A DNA stretch of 64,000 bases from Glossina fuscipes (lineage: Eukaryota; Arthropoda; Insecta; Diptera; Glossinidae): the NCBI RefSeq assembly GCF_014805625.2, contig NW_023998464.1:7969813-8033812 (forward strand), written 5' to 3'. The notes below the pieces were generated by a model that did no database searches, had not been told where the DNA came from, and saw nothing but the letters and a program-made list of their open reading frames with translations. Position numbers and translations under genes: made by a program. Shown in pieces: positions 11,001 through 24,100 of this stretch (within the stretch, counting starts at the first letter, position 1; every line of letters begins with the position of its first letter).

Positions 11001-12601
11001 TATCTACATGTGGACTTAAACGAAACATTGAAAACATTCATGAATGCATTTATTGTCTATGTAACATGCACGCTAAATTCGTATTTGTAAAAATAAAATA
11101 AGAAAAGATCGTCAAATGAGTTGCAATTATTACAAAACGTGATGGATGTACAAGGTATGTGCTTTTATGTAATACAATCATTAGTAAAGCAGATGGTTAA
11201 GTTTATGAAGAGCCGATAGCCTGTGTTGCTAGTGCTCAATGTCTTTTTTTTAGTCTAAGAATTCAATTCATTACTCTAAAATTAAAATAATAATAATAAT
11301 AAGTTTATGAAAACAAGTCTAATGTGTTGAACAAATAAAGCTATTCTTTAAAGTATAGCTTTCGATGAAATAACTGTGATGACTGATGTTCTCTCTCTTA
11401 AAAAATCGATATTGTTCTTACAAAATTTTATCTCTCGAACTTCACGTCATCCGGTCATTTTCCCGGCGGTTTATAGCGGTTTAACGAGGCCACTTTTGTT
11501 ATTTTCAATTCGAGTCAGTTAAAGGAGGCAACAGCCAAAAAAGGCAGCCAAGCCGAAGTGCTGTCGCGTCTGGATTAAAATTTAAATTCGAATAAAGTCG
11601 AATTTTGCACATGTACCGGGACTTGCTGACGGATGCATTGTGTACTCAAGATAAGTTTTTGGTTGATTTGTTAGCTTGTGAAAAAGGAGCTGCAAAGCGC
11701 AAAGCCTCTTAAATATTTAATACCAAACAAAAAAGAAATATTAATATGAGTGTTGCAATATCCGATTTAAGGCGAGTTCACTTTTTCTATTAATATAAGA
11801 GGACTTAAACCCGATGCCAGCCTTATGATGCCTGCCGCCCATACGCCATAAGTTTGTACATATAGCTGCTAATTGTCGCTGTACTTTAAATGAACGTAGC
11901 ACACTGAGTAATTTTAGCCTAAACATGTACTCTATTGAAAATGGATTAGACCACTGTTGCGGCCATCTTCCATATAAAAGTAGTTTTTAAAAGATATGTT
12001 ATACGACAAAAATTTTCCATTAATATTTTTCGACAAAGATCACTGAAAAAATTAACGACTGGAACCATTTTTCGAACCGCGTATCGTTTAAACACTTCTC
12101 CCAAAAATGTACCTTTTATAGCCACATAGAGTTTATGATAAAAATTTGCACACACGTAGATCTATTTTACGGACCTCTTCTTATTTGACGGGAAGTATAT
12201 CTTCAGCAGGCAAAAGTTTTAGGTATATTTTGATGATAATAGATTAAAAACACTATTAAACGAAGTGTAGAGTAGAATTTTGTGTAATTCCCTTGTTTTA
12301 ACTTTGTTCTTTGCAAAGGTTTGGCAACAGCTTAACAATTTTATCAAAACGCAGAAGGGAGTTCTCTTAACAGAGGCTTTGAAAACTTCTTCGCCTAATA
12401 CAGCCTTTCAGGCATTTTTCGTGATGATATATCGAAAATTTTTCATTATGTATATGTAAAAGCACACATGAAAATCCCGATATTCGAGGATGCACAATGT
12501 ATCAATTGCCGCCGTCCAAACTTCGCAGACTTCTTTTATTTGTCAAATATTTTATTATTTTATGCTTGTGTCCGTCATAAAAAACCATAAATTAAGTCCT
12601 G
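8073..12601. other. AT-rich non-coding stretch
   Basis: No supported gene. Slightly more GC-rich patches near 8600-8830 and 11460-11700 show no recognisable protein. An 8-bp hairpin (GGAGGTAC / GTACCTCC) lies at 9064-9093. Confidence 0.4.
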
Positions 12602-13530
12602 CCATATAAGGGCGTGCTCTTTATTAGATCCCTATAAATGGTAGGGTCTAAAGAGTAGACCTATGCGATCCAACTGCTCTACTATTAATTTTGATGCTAC
12701 ATTGCCATTACGGGCCAATTTTCATCAAAAACTGTTAAACATCAATCCTTTTTGCTAAAAGACTTAGTGTTCTCACGTAATAGCGTCCAAATAATAGACC
12801 GCTTTGATCCGAATTTGGTGCAGTTATGTTTACATGAAAATGAAATGAATACGAACCACTTTTCATCATAAAATATCAAAAATTGGAGCTTTTGTCATAT
12901 AAAGGCTTATTTTTCATTAGAACCTTTACATGGGATAGGATTCAAAAAATAGACGTACTTGATCCAAATTCTCCAAGATTAATTTCTATGTCAAAATGCA
13001 CAAGAAATATTGAAAATTAGAGATTTTTCCGTATAAAAGTTTAGTTTTAGTAGGAAGGGCATTGATGGGGATCGAAATATTGCACCGTTTGAAACACTCT
13101 TAGTCTGGAATTTTTGTCAAGAAATTTTGAAATCTGCAATAATGCTTCATATACTGACTCTTTAAAATGATGATTTATATTGGGAGCAGTGGTCCAATCC
13201 GAAATATGTTCAATAGGGCTCGTTCTTGGGCCAAAATATACTGGTGTACCAAGTTTCATTAAAATATCTCAAAAAATTCGACTAGTAGATTGAACAGAAG
13301 AATTCATGGACAGTCATCAGACGCATGGAAATGGGCAGATAAAGTTCGATCGATTCAGAACTGATCCAAAAAATGATTCTGAATCGATCGCTATAATCTC
13401 CTTAAGTCTTTGTGAACGTTTCGTGGATCCACATAAACTTAATATACGTTATACCACAAGTGGTGTATGGTATAAATACAATAATCAGCGAAAGTATTAT
13501 ACCGACTTGGGTGCGAGTTCACCACTTTAA
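12602..13530. repeat. Decayed dispersed repeat with repeated internal modules
   Basis: At least three diverged modules recur: AGTAGACCTATGCGATCC near 12655, ATAGACCGCTTTGATCC near 12795, and ATAGACGTACTTGATCC near 12950. A CATATAA motif precedes two of them (12603 and 12898, about 295 bases apart). The right part has GGTGTACCAAGTTTCATT, a motif close to a GACAGTCATCAGACGCATGG stretch, then ACTTAATATACGTTATACC. This resembles the tails of common dipteran dispersed repeats (established pattern from memory, not searched). No coding capacity is evident. Confidence 0.5.
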
Positions 13531-15019
13531 GCATATATAAAACTGTAGTAAAAATTTTTTGTTAAGCTCGATCGCGTTAATTCCTGCATTGATCCTTTAT
13601 ATGACTGTCGAAATTATTTATTTACTCGAAATTTCAAAAGGTTAAGATAGTTACTGAGTTGCTTGAAATAAGTGTTGCTATTATTGGTTTTTTCTTATCA
13701 GGTGGCTTATGATGTGGTTATGAGGGTATAATGTCTAATTTCAACATTCCTACCTGCAGAAGGGGTGTGAAGTTTTATGTTCGTATCTGCAATTTTGGAT
13801 TTATTAGACTATCAAAAGCGGAAAGATGGATCGACGGACATAGTTGAACTTGTGCTAAACAACCATGTGTACCCCCTATGACATCCTTAAGCTTATATCA
13901 AAATGTTACAAAGCAAGACACCAAAACAATATATTTCTATTCTTCGTCGATAAATATGAAGATGAATAGATTTTTACATAATTTCATACTTATTCTTTAA
14001 ATACATACACATCTGTACATAAGTACATAAACATCTCCTGTCAAACATTCTCTTTGGTGGTAGTTAGATACTGGATTGCTTGTCATGACCGCTACTCGAC
14101 CGACTGCAAATAATAGGGATATTAAACTTTGACTTGTAGTAACTGGCCTCGAGTTCATGTGAAAGTCACGCTTTTGTAATTGGTCTCTCTGTCTGCGTAT
14201 GTTTATGTGTATATATATAAACTTTTACAACAAAATCTACTTCACTCCACTTAAATTCATGGCCTTTGATTGTTTGCAATTGGAAATATTGTACGTTGGT
14301 TGCTTTTATATATGTTATGTTTGTCCGTCTGTCCATCTGTTCAATTGAAGTTCATAACCTTTGAAGATAATTATGATTTATGTTGGAAAAAAATCGTATT
14401 TTATATATAAATCTTGTTTAAACATTCAACAAAATACTCCTACTTTTATGTTTTTATGCTTTGTGCCTGCATTTACTAATGTATTATGCCTTGTGCTTGT
14501 ACATCATAGTTAAAAAATGCTTATTGGCATAATATTTGTTTTTTTTATTTTTATATTGATGTTGCTGTTGTTTTTGTCGCTCTTGCTATATTTATAAATT
14601 ACGTGATGTATGCATAAACTTTTTAAACTTTAACAATATACTGTTCGAGTGTAACAACAGCAACTTTTCTCTTTCTTTATAAAACGATGAAAGCAAGAAA
14701 ACTTAAGAAGCTAAATTAAAACTATTTTAAGCTAAGAACGAACACTGGAAACCACAATCAATTGTCATTCTTGAAGTTTCTAGAGTTTCTTCAAAATTCT
14801 GACTATAAAACCGTGATTATTATCTCGGCAAAGATGCAAAAAATTTTTTATCCTGTTTTAAAAAAAATAAGTCTACTTATTTTCTTCGGATAAAAAGTTA
14901 ATTAAGTTATATATTAGTTGTCCTTTCTGGTCCAAAACCAGTTTGCTGGAAAAAAATTGTTTCCACCAATTTAAAAATATAAACGTCTTTTTGGTGTTGT
15001 ATTAAGTTGAAATTACATG
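13531..15019. other. AT-rich non-coding stretch
   Basis: Low-complexity intron-like sequence. I see no supported feature. Confidence 0.4.
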
Positions 15020-15100
15020 GATCTTCTTAGCCGAGTAAGCGAAGGATCGCGGCTAATATCCCTGTGGTCGCGGGTTCCAGTCTCAAGTGCTGTAAAGTTC
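15020..15100 (+). repeat. tRNA-like sequence, possible SINE head or tRNA relic
   Basis: An A-box-like TAGCCGAGTAAG (15028) and a B-box-like GGTTCCAGTCT (15073) sit 45 bases apart, the spacing of Pol III internal promoters in tRNAs. The acceptor and T stems do not pair and the anticodon arm (GGAT/ATCC) has a 10-base loop, so this is not a working tRNA. It may be a decayed tRNA-derived SINE, or coincidence. Confidence 0.25.
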
Positions 15101-18100
15101 TCAATACAGGCGAGCGTATGATCTAAGTAATCCGGCAACTTTCAAATCAAGTACTTGCAAAATAATCTTAAACAATCCAGGTGATTCCAATCTTGCCGGA
15201 ATTGTACGGCAACGTGAAAACTACTTGGTTTCAAACGATATAATTCAGTTTTCCCCCAATAACACTGAAATGTCTTTTAAAACTTCCCAACCGGAACTAA
15301 GAGCGTCAATTTTGGTAGCGCGAATAGCAAACTTCTCTATTAAAACGTAAAGCTCTTAACAGCAAGCTCGGAATTGCTCGGTTTCTTAGAGCCCCACGCA
15401 GTTGCCTTGTTGCCTTAAACGAAACTAAGATTATCAAGTAAGCTTACTGAAAAACAGTAGGTGATTGGTTCCAGCCAAAGTTAAGGGTTTTGTTAAAGTA
15501 CAAAAAAACATTTCGAGGCTACGTAAAACGTTTAGATATAAAGTACAAATTTCAAACTGTACAGTTTTAGTGAGCAATATAATGAAATAAGAGTAATTCT
15601 TAAGTTTAAACAAAAGAACGATAGTCAAGTGCATGTGGAAGTACCAGGGACAGTTGCCATAATTTCAGAAGTTAGAGTTATTCGGCCTAGTAATGTAATT
15701 TTGGATCACTAAGACTCTCGCTTCGGGATCAAGCCGAAAGGATGTAAATAAGTTTTTTAAACCGAAAAAAGGTGAATTCCGTATATATGTCGTAAAATAT
15801 GACCACATCTACCAGTCTACACCAGTCTACTGATCTTTTAGCTGAAGAAATAAATACAAAGCCAAAACTATTTTTAGTGAAATAAGAAATGATAAATTCA
15901 AAGCCAAAGGACACCATTTACTTGCTTTCTTGATTACATTTCTTGGTAAAGTCCAAATGAGACAATATGCCCTCGGTATTGGCCCTTCATCCTTCTTTGC
16001 GTTACAAATAGCCTGAGAGTGCTGGCATGCCACTCGTTGTTGGCACTGATGAAAACATAAAAAAAGGCAAAAGTTTATTTTAGTTCACAGCTTTGCTAGA
16101 GAGTTTAAAAGTTTTGATAAATAGGAACTTTTAGAGGCGCATTTGTACTTTTTAATGTTTATAATATTTTATATGCATCGTCTCACCCCCGCAAGTAGGG
16201 CATCGCATAAGTGGAGCGCATAAGTAGCAAGGGAGCTCTATGCATGCATTTCACATTAATGGTTGCGCATCACGGGGAAAACTTTTAAGGTCAGATTATG
16301 TTAATTTTGAATAAAAATAAAAAATAATTATGGTTGTTTTAAAGCGGTTTTTTATGACACGATGTTTCCGCACTTAGAACATGTGATGAAATTCCTTTTA
16401 TGTTTTAAAATTAAACGATTTTTTATTGCATAACGTAACGTGAATTTTGTCATTTGTTAACAACGTTCAAAATTAGTTTTACATTTAAAAAAGTTCTAGT
16501 TATAAGGTATTTCCCTTGAGTTTGTTACTAAGAATATTCTTAAATGTAAGATAAAAGTTAATCTTGAGATGGCAGTTGGAAGCAGGCAATAATTTTGCAA
16601 TATTTATTACGCACCGGAGAAATATAAGCAATATACGAGAAACGCTTTCAATATTTCGAATGTTTTGAATTGAATTTTACATTGAAATTTTTACCGCGCC
16701 TGCACCTCGTATGTACCACCAAGGTTATGTTTAATCATAAGCTAATTCTTTCTTCGCAGCAGAACAGAGGAGCCATCTGAAGACGTCATCGCTATTCTTT
16801 ATAGTAAAGAAAGGTTAACCAGAATTGAGCACTCGACAGTCCTATCTTTAATGTGTCGGTATTTTCTTTTCAGTCATTGAAGCGCCAATGCTGAAATAAA
16901 GGTCTTATTAGAGAGGCACAGTAAAGCGCGTTCTGTGCTAGGCTGACAATAAACAATAGTCGTTCGGAGAAACAAGTCTTTGACAGTAGAGTTGTGAAGT
17001 AATCGAGTGCTCGATATCCAGAGAGTTCAATGTTTTGGATAAGGTTTGCTTTGATCAAAGGGATTTACACGATATAATCTCAACATTACATCATGTTACT
17101 TCACAGGCTAATGTGGTTCTGGAAACCTAAAGGATGGTGTGCAGCGTATAAACGATGGATGTGCCCTTAAGTTAATTCAGAGTTTTGTGTATCAGATATG
17201 TGACCAGCACCCCAAGCTATATTTTTACGACTTTCTTTCGTAAGATAGAAGGCTTCTTAAATCACGACTCGTGGTTGTGCGTGGTTTGTCAGTGTTCGTG
17301 GTTCCTACCGTAGCAAAATTTGCTGAAAAATGCTCTAGCAGATTTAAACAGAGGTAAAATTAATTCAATCGGCTTGCGAATCATGCAGTGTACGGTATGT
17401 GTTGAGCAAACATTTCCATTTCCATTTCTTTAGAAGAGGAATGGTGAAATACAAACAATGTTTAAAATTCAATTAATGTGTGTCCACATCACAAATCTTA
17501 ATAAGTACTTTTGGAAAAAAAAACAGGAGCGAAAAGCAACACAACTGGCAATTATTTCTGTTAAAACTGCTATGATCGATACTACATTAATATTCAGCAC
17601 CGTCAATGCTACTCTCTTGAAAGTAAATAGGGTTTTTAGCTGAACACAATCACATTGTTAAAAACAAGGATACTCGGGGGTGGATTTGCGGGCAGACTCT
17701 TAAAATATTTGGGTTGGGTAGCGAAGAGGTTTGCTAGACTCTTGTTAACCCGTGTCAGAACAATACACTTGTATCAATTTTCAGTTTGAAGGTGTCATCG
17801 CAGAGCTAAGCGAATGGAAAAGTATCAAAAAATTCTCTGATCAAGAATAAATTTGCTTTTATATCGCTTAAGCGTTACAAATAAAATTTTCGGAATGAGC
17901 GAATGAATAGATAAGTGGCAGAATCTTTCGGCCCGTGGTGTCGCTGTAGACTAACTAGCATCCATTCTAGCACTACATCTGCGAAATTGATTTATTTATT
18001 AAGATTTTAAGTATTTGTTTATTTTTTTTCGCTTTGGCTTTCAACATATGTTTTTTTCTCTCTTCTTCTTATTTACTTTTAAGATGTTAGGGTCAGTTTG

Positions 18101-21100
18101 CGTATCATATAACCGTGTTTATATGAATAAAAGAATGCCAGCAATTTTAGACCAAACTGACAATACCAGAAAAGTTTTATATTCATGGTGGAAGTTAGCA
18201 TCAGGGATAAACAAACAAAACCAGATGATTCAAAAACGAAAGTGAAAACAGAAGCGGAATTATATTATAAATGGTTTAACGAGTCTGCGGTTGGTGTGTT
18301 TTATACGGATGAGTATATTATATATACTTCCCCGAATTTTTCTGTTTAGCTAATAGAAAACAAAACTGTAAGAAAGGTAAGGTGAAGAGAAAAATCAACT
18401 TTCATATAAAATCACTTTAACACTTTGCTTGCGGTCTTTGCCTGGGTTGACTGTTTGCTCGGTCGTATTGCTGCTGTGTGTAGACTCTCTGCATTCATCA
18501 TTGCCGCAATGTTTCCCCCCAAATACTGCTTGGGACTTACGTTAAATATTCATATTATTTCGGATTATTCAATATAACCGTAATTGTGATTTATTGTTAT
18601 TGTAATCACTACGACTTGCCAAATACCTTTTATATTTTATATGTGTATAGATATATGAATGTATATCAAGTGTATGAGTGTATTGATATGTAATTTCTTT
18701 ACATTGCAAATGTTGCAAATGTGTATATTTCTGTATATGAATATATATATACATACATATGCATATCACGGTAATTTGTGTTAAGCATTAAATGTTACGT
18801 TTTAGTTTAGTTTACACTGACGATGTTAATCCTGAATTACTTTACCATAATATTATGATTAAGACTTATGCATATTTGTAAACTTATTAGAGTATTAATT
18901 ATTTCTTAGTTCATATATACACCTGTGTTTAGATAAGCAAGCGTGTGCGTGTGTATGTTCTAGGTTTTTGCACAAATGTTTAAATAGTTATATAAAATTG
19001 CTTTAACTATCATTTGATATTTGCCGAAAATTAATTCTATTTAACTTTCACATAAAAAATACCTCTTGGCTTCAATATTACCGGCGCATTGCAGTTCTTA
19101 TTCAACTATGTACATAGTATGAGGACCAGGAACTTAGTTTTGTTCGTAGCACATTCAAATTTTTCTATATGTTATAAATGATCGGAAAGTGGATAATTCC
19201 TTATTTATCTTAGATCGTTGACTAGCAACTTTAGCGTATGCACATGTAATTGTTATAGCAACAGATGAACACTGAGACATCCGATGGTTACAAAAGCAAG
19301 CACACTGGTCGTTATAGAACTCTGTATTACAAGTGGTAAGAGCACAGCCACAGAAATAGACATTCTTCGTTGCTGAATTTAGGACTAGTCTACTGATTGA
19401 ATTAGCAGTTATGACCACTAACGCTACTAATTATTCTCTCTCTTAAGCGAATTATTTCTTATATATTCTTACCAAGCGAGCTTGCCACAAGTCCTTACCG
19501 AAGACTCCAAACATGTCTTCCTGTGTTGCAAACATAGATAAACAACAAAGAAATACATAGTTCAAGCGATCCACCTTTCTGTTAATTGCTATACATTTTT
19601 TTGGACGAACCCCTGGATGGAACTCTGAGTTATAAATCAACTTTGGTTTACCCAACTTAAGGGAAAAGTAATCGATGTAGAGGAATACTTTTTTATACTG
19701 TTTTATTGCGTTGAGGGCACTTTTATAGATGAACTTAATGCTTATTAAATTTGTACCGCGTATTTACCGCTTTTTGATACATACACGTGTACATATTTCT
19801 ATTTCTTTATTTATTCATCATTTATTTATGCGTAAATTTTTTTTTGTTTATTTATTTGTCTACTTCTTATTTATTTACTAATTTCGTGTTAAAGAAAAGG
19901 CCATGACGATCTTTTTTTTTGTATTTTAAACGATTTCTATTAAACTAAAAATGTGCCAATGGATGTGTCAGAAGTTTTCAGCCAAGTTTTCTTAATTTTT
20001 GCCGGCTCATTAGGAATATATGTATTATTCGATATTGTCGTGATATAAAACGACACCTTCCATGTTCATCAATCCTGACCGACTTATTGTTATAGCGCAC
20101 GTTATCCGCATTAATCGTTGGCTGTCGAAGATAACACCAATCAGATTGAATCAATTTACGATGTATGGTTTCTTCCTTGTCCTACTAACTTTAAAGTATT
20201 ACCTTACGTGACCAGGTGGTGCCCTAGTTTGTACAGATTCGTCTATCTTGGATCACGATCCTTTTTGTACATTATTGTTGCATTGCATTCACCGTTCATT
20301 GCCCGTAATCAAGCTGTTCAAAAATGGCCCGATTTCGTTTCGTTTCCCTGATTCGGCCCATTATAGTTTTCGCTGTTAATGCGATATGAGCTTTTTTCTG
20401 GGTTTAGTCTCACCTAAAGTTTTGAAAACTGCTTCTTGATCAATATTTAGCTTCATAACGTTTCAAAAAGAAATATACCGGTTTATTAGAAATTTTATAG
20501 ACTTTATCGATGGTTCGTGTTGTGACTAAATAATCCATCTCCAATTAAACATCATGACTTTTGTCACAAGCTTACTCATTTCCAAATGTTTCCTTTTTTC
20601 TTATCCATGAAAATTCATCTATAACACGCGCTTTAGTATAGCTCACTCAATAAGAGTAAGGTGAACTCGTCCAAAGTTCTGAAGGCATTTATTAAGAAAA
20701 AGACCACGAACTTTTTCATTGACTTTTTACTAATTTATCTATTCGGTATGGCATCACTAAATTAAAATTTGCTTGTTCATTTTTTAACTTTTTACAGACA
20801 GTCGTCTTTTTAATTTTTGCCGACTGTTTTGTTGTTTGTTATTTTATGAAAATAAAATGCTGTAAACAAATTAACATCGCCTTCAAATAATTTGGCATTA
20901 CCAAAACCAACGGGGCACAAAATTCTGTTTTATCACAATGTGAATTCAAGTTACAGTTGGTTAGAAAGAAGTGAGGAGAAAGAAAGAGATTCGGGCAGGC
21001 AGCCTGTCGCGTGCGTGAGTGCCCAAATCGTTAAATACTATGTCTCTACCGACTGAGCGCGCACGATTGCTAAGACCAAGTATGCTCTACCCCTGCATTG

Positions 21101-24100
21101 AGATTTGAATCTGCAAACACTGATTTGATAGTCGCGATTCCTATCTTCTCGGCTACTCAGGCGTATAAGTGAACACAAAGCAAGTACTTTGGATATTAAA
21201 TTAGGGTCTGTCTATGTTGTAGTAGTAAGGTGATGTTTCACTATCTTATCAAGTAAACCAAAACATCACATATACCAGAGTTACGAGATTATACTCTTCA
21301 AAATCTTATGCGAACGTAATTTAAATTAAGTATTTCACAAAGCCAAAGAGACCGTTATATATTTCAAGTTAACGATAACATGAGTCTGCCGTATATATAA
21401 GTACAAGAATTACAGTCTTTTATTTTTTAAGAAAACGTAACATTAAGGTAACGTGTTGTAATACATATAGATTTTTCTACTACCCAAAATCCAAATTATT
21501 TTTAAATATATTTGTCAGCATAATTTTGCAAGTTGCCTTGTCTTGGCCATCATAAAAAGGCAAAATTTTGTAATTGCGAAATAACTGTCGCTAATTGTGC
21601 TGATTTACATTATTACTTCCGCATTTGTTTTTTTCGCTCACCTACGCACTAAAATACGCAACGCAATATGTCTTTCCATTGTTTGTCATTTTTATTGTTA
21701 TTCTTTTAGTTTTAAGAATTATATATATATGTAAGCTTTTATTTAAATAAAAGAACAAAGCAAAAGCGGGGAAAAGTTAGTTTGCTAAAAACTACCGTTA
21801 TATTATATCATAGTAGATTAAAGGAATGTGTGTGGAGAAAATTTAGATTTACAAATGGTATTTAGTATAGGTAATCAGCGACAGATCAACGCAGGACTGT
21901 TATTTTATAAGATATTTTAAAAGATTTACAAGCTAATGTTATTTTACAATGCTTACAAAAACGCCAATCTTAATGGAAATTGTGAAATACATAAATTCCA
22001 TATCGAAAGAAATTTCAGTAAATTATTGGAAAGTACGTTTTCTTTATTATTCAATTAACGTATTGTAACCTAATATACTGTTACGAAATGCTTTTCTCAA
22101 ATAAAGTTTGTATCACTAGATCGTGGTTTTATTTATAATCAATTTCTTTAGGGTTAGGATCATTTACAGTTTACTTAGTTTGGCAAGATTCTTAACTTAA
22201 ACTCCCTCTCTACTCTCGTTTGCCTCAATTCTGCTCAAATTATCATTACTGTTAATCATAATTAATGTGTTTTCCGGTAATCTTTGTCAATCAATTAGTT
22301 GGCATGGAATTAGAATTGGGATTTCCGTAACAATATATTAAATAAATAGACAGTTTCTTAAAGTAAACATAAAAGAGTTTCTTCTTTTTAAATATATATT
22401 TTAATGCATATTTGGTCTTTATTTTTTATGGTCGGATGCGTACTATTTATGTGTCCCTGCGCTACAAGCTGTTTGGAGGTAAGGTCGCTAATTGAGAGCA
22501 GGAATTTATGGGACTATATCACCCATTGCGTTCCCTGACACCTTTAGTTGTTCTTGGCGCGTAGTTTCGACAGTCGACCATGTAGTTTTGTAGTGTCTAC
22601 AGTTAGGAAAATATTTGATTGAATGTACTAAATTGAAAGTTGATCGTTTGCTCTCTAAAGCGTTTATGCAAAAAAAGGTTCAATTACCAAAAATGGGACT
22701 CAGAACGAAGGTTTCGCAAGCATCTGGTGTGTTGAGAAAAAAGTGTTGTAAAAATTGAATTCGGCGTAAGCGAAAGGAAAAATTTGTAAATTCTCAATTT
22801 AATACCTGTTCGGCACTTGCTGTTTTTACATATAACGAATTCTTGGTACTTAAAAGTAGATATTATGGAATATATGCGCGTTGATCAAAGCTATACGTTA
22901 TTTATTTCAAAAATGCAGCTTTAACTTTAAAGAAAACTTTCATTTTCTACATGCAAACTGTACTAAACATTAACATCCGCTTGCAAATACGTCTAGTTGA
23001 ACATATAGTTTATTAAATGCTTCAAAATATGGTATAAAGAAATGATTAAGCGCAAAGCACATATAAAGCCATTTCCGTTGAAATGAAAAAAAAAAAAGAA
23101 GTGAACACCTTGTGAGCGGAAAAAGTACCGACATAAAGTGCAATATCACATCAAATACTGTGAAAACGTTATTGGGAGCACACAAGGTTAAAGGTTAAAA
23201 AGAAGCGAACAAAGCGTTTGAGCGTGCATATATGTATACATGTATGTGGATGAAAGTGTATTTGGCATGTTTTGTTGTTTAGTTAAGTAGTCGAGACATC
23301 TCAAGTCAGTTACTTTTTCAATTCACTTTGAAAACCTTTACTTTACACTTTATGTTCAAGACTCGAAGCATGATGTTGATGACGATAAAGTTGTGTGTAG
23401 AGAGATGGTGACGACGATGACAGCGATGATGGTAGAGCCGGTATCAGTAAACGCCTAAATTTTTAACGGTATAAGCTTTGGCAAGATTTTGCTTTATTTT
23501 TTCGCTTTTCTTTTCTCGATTCATTCAAACAACACATAGCCGTTCTTCTACACAGCTAGTAAGTCAGTCATTCATTCATTCAGTTAGCGAGTAAGTGAGT
23601 CAGTTTTTGACACCTTCGTTATAATGGCAGTAGCACTTAATGCAACAAAACACTTAATCCTAAAAGTAACAACATGAGGTAGCTTCACATGCACACACGC
23701 ATATATGCATTAAAATACAAAAGGATAAATAGGACTGGGTTTGTTGTCGCTTGCATAAAAATGAGAAAAGAAAAATACGACGTGAGAAAGGAAAAAAAGA
23801 TAAAATGAAATTGGAACGATGACATTTTGATGACTGCATTCATTTCGTCAACGCCGAAGATGAAGTTTGCATGTCAAAGCATTTAAAGTGTCGGTATCTT
23901 TTGACATTTCTGCAGTGACAGCGCTATTCTGAGCAAGCAAGAGGAATGAATGAGAAGTTTGATGATAGAATAAGTGCGGGGATCACAGGCAACCCGATTT
24001 TTTAATTTACATACTTTAGGTTACTTTCTTCGTTTTATAAATTATTTTACTTTTACATTTCAACATTTGATCCATAGCGTCCAATAGCAATGAGAGAGGA

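Noticed and set aside
19155..19418. Cys-rich 87-codon minus-strand frame
   Set aside because: Cysteine spacing fits no known pattern, and there is no signal peptide or splice context.
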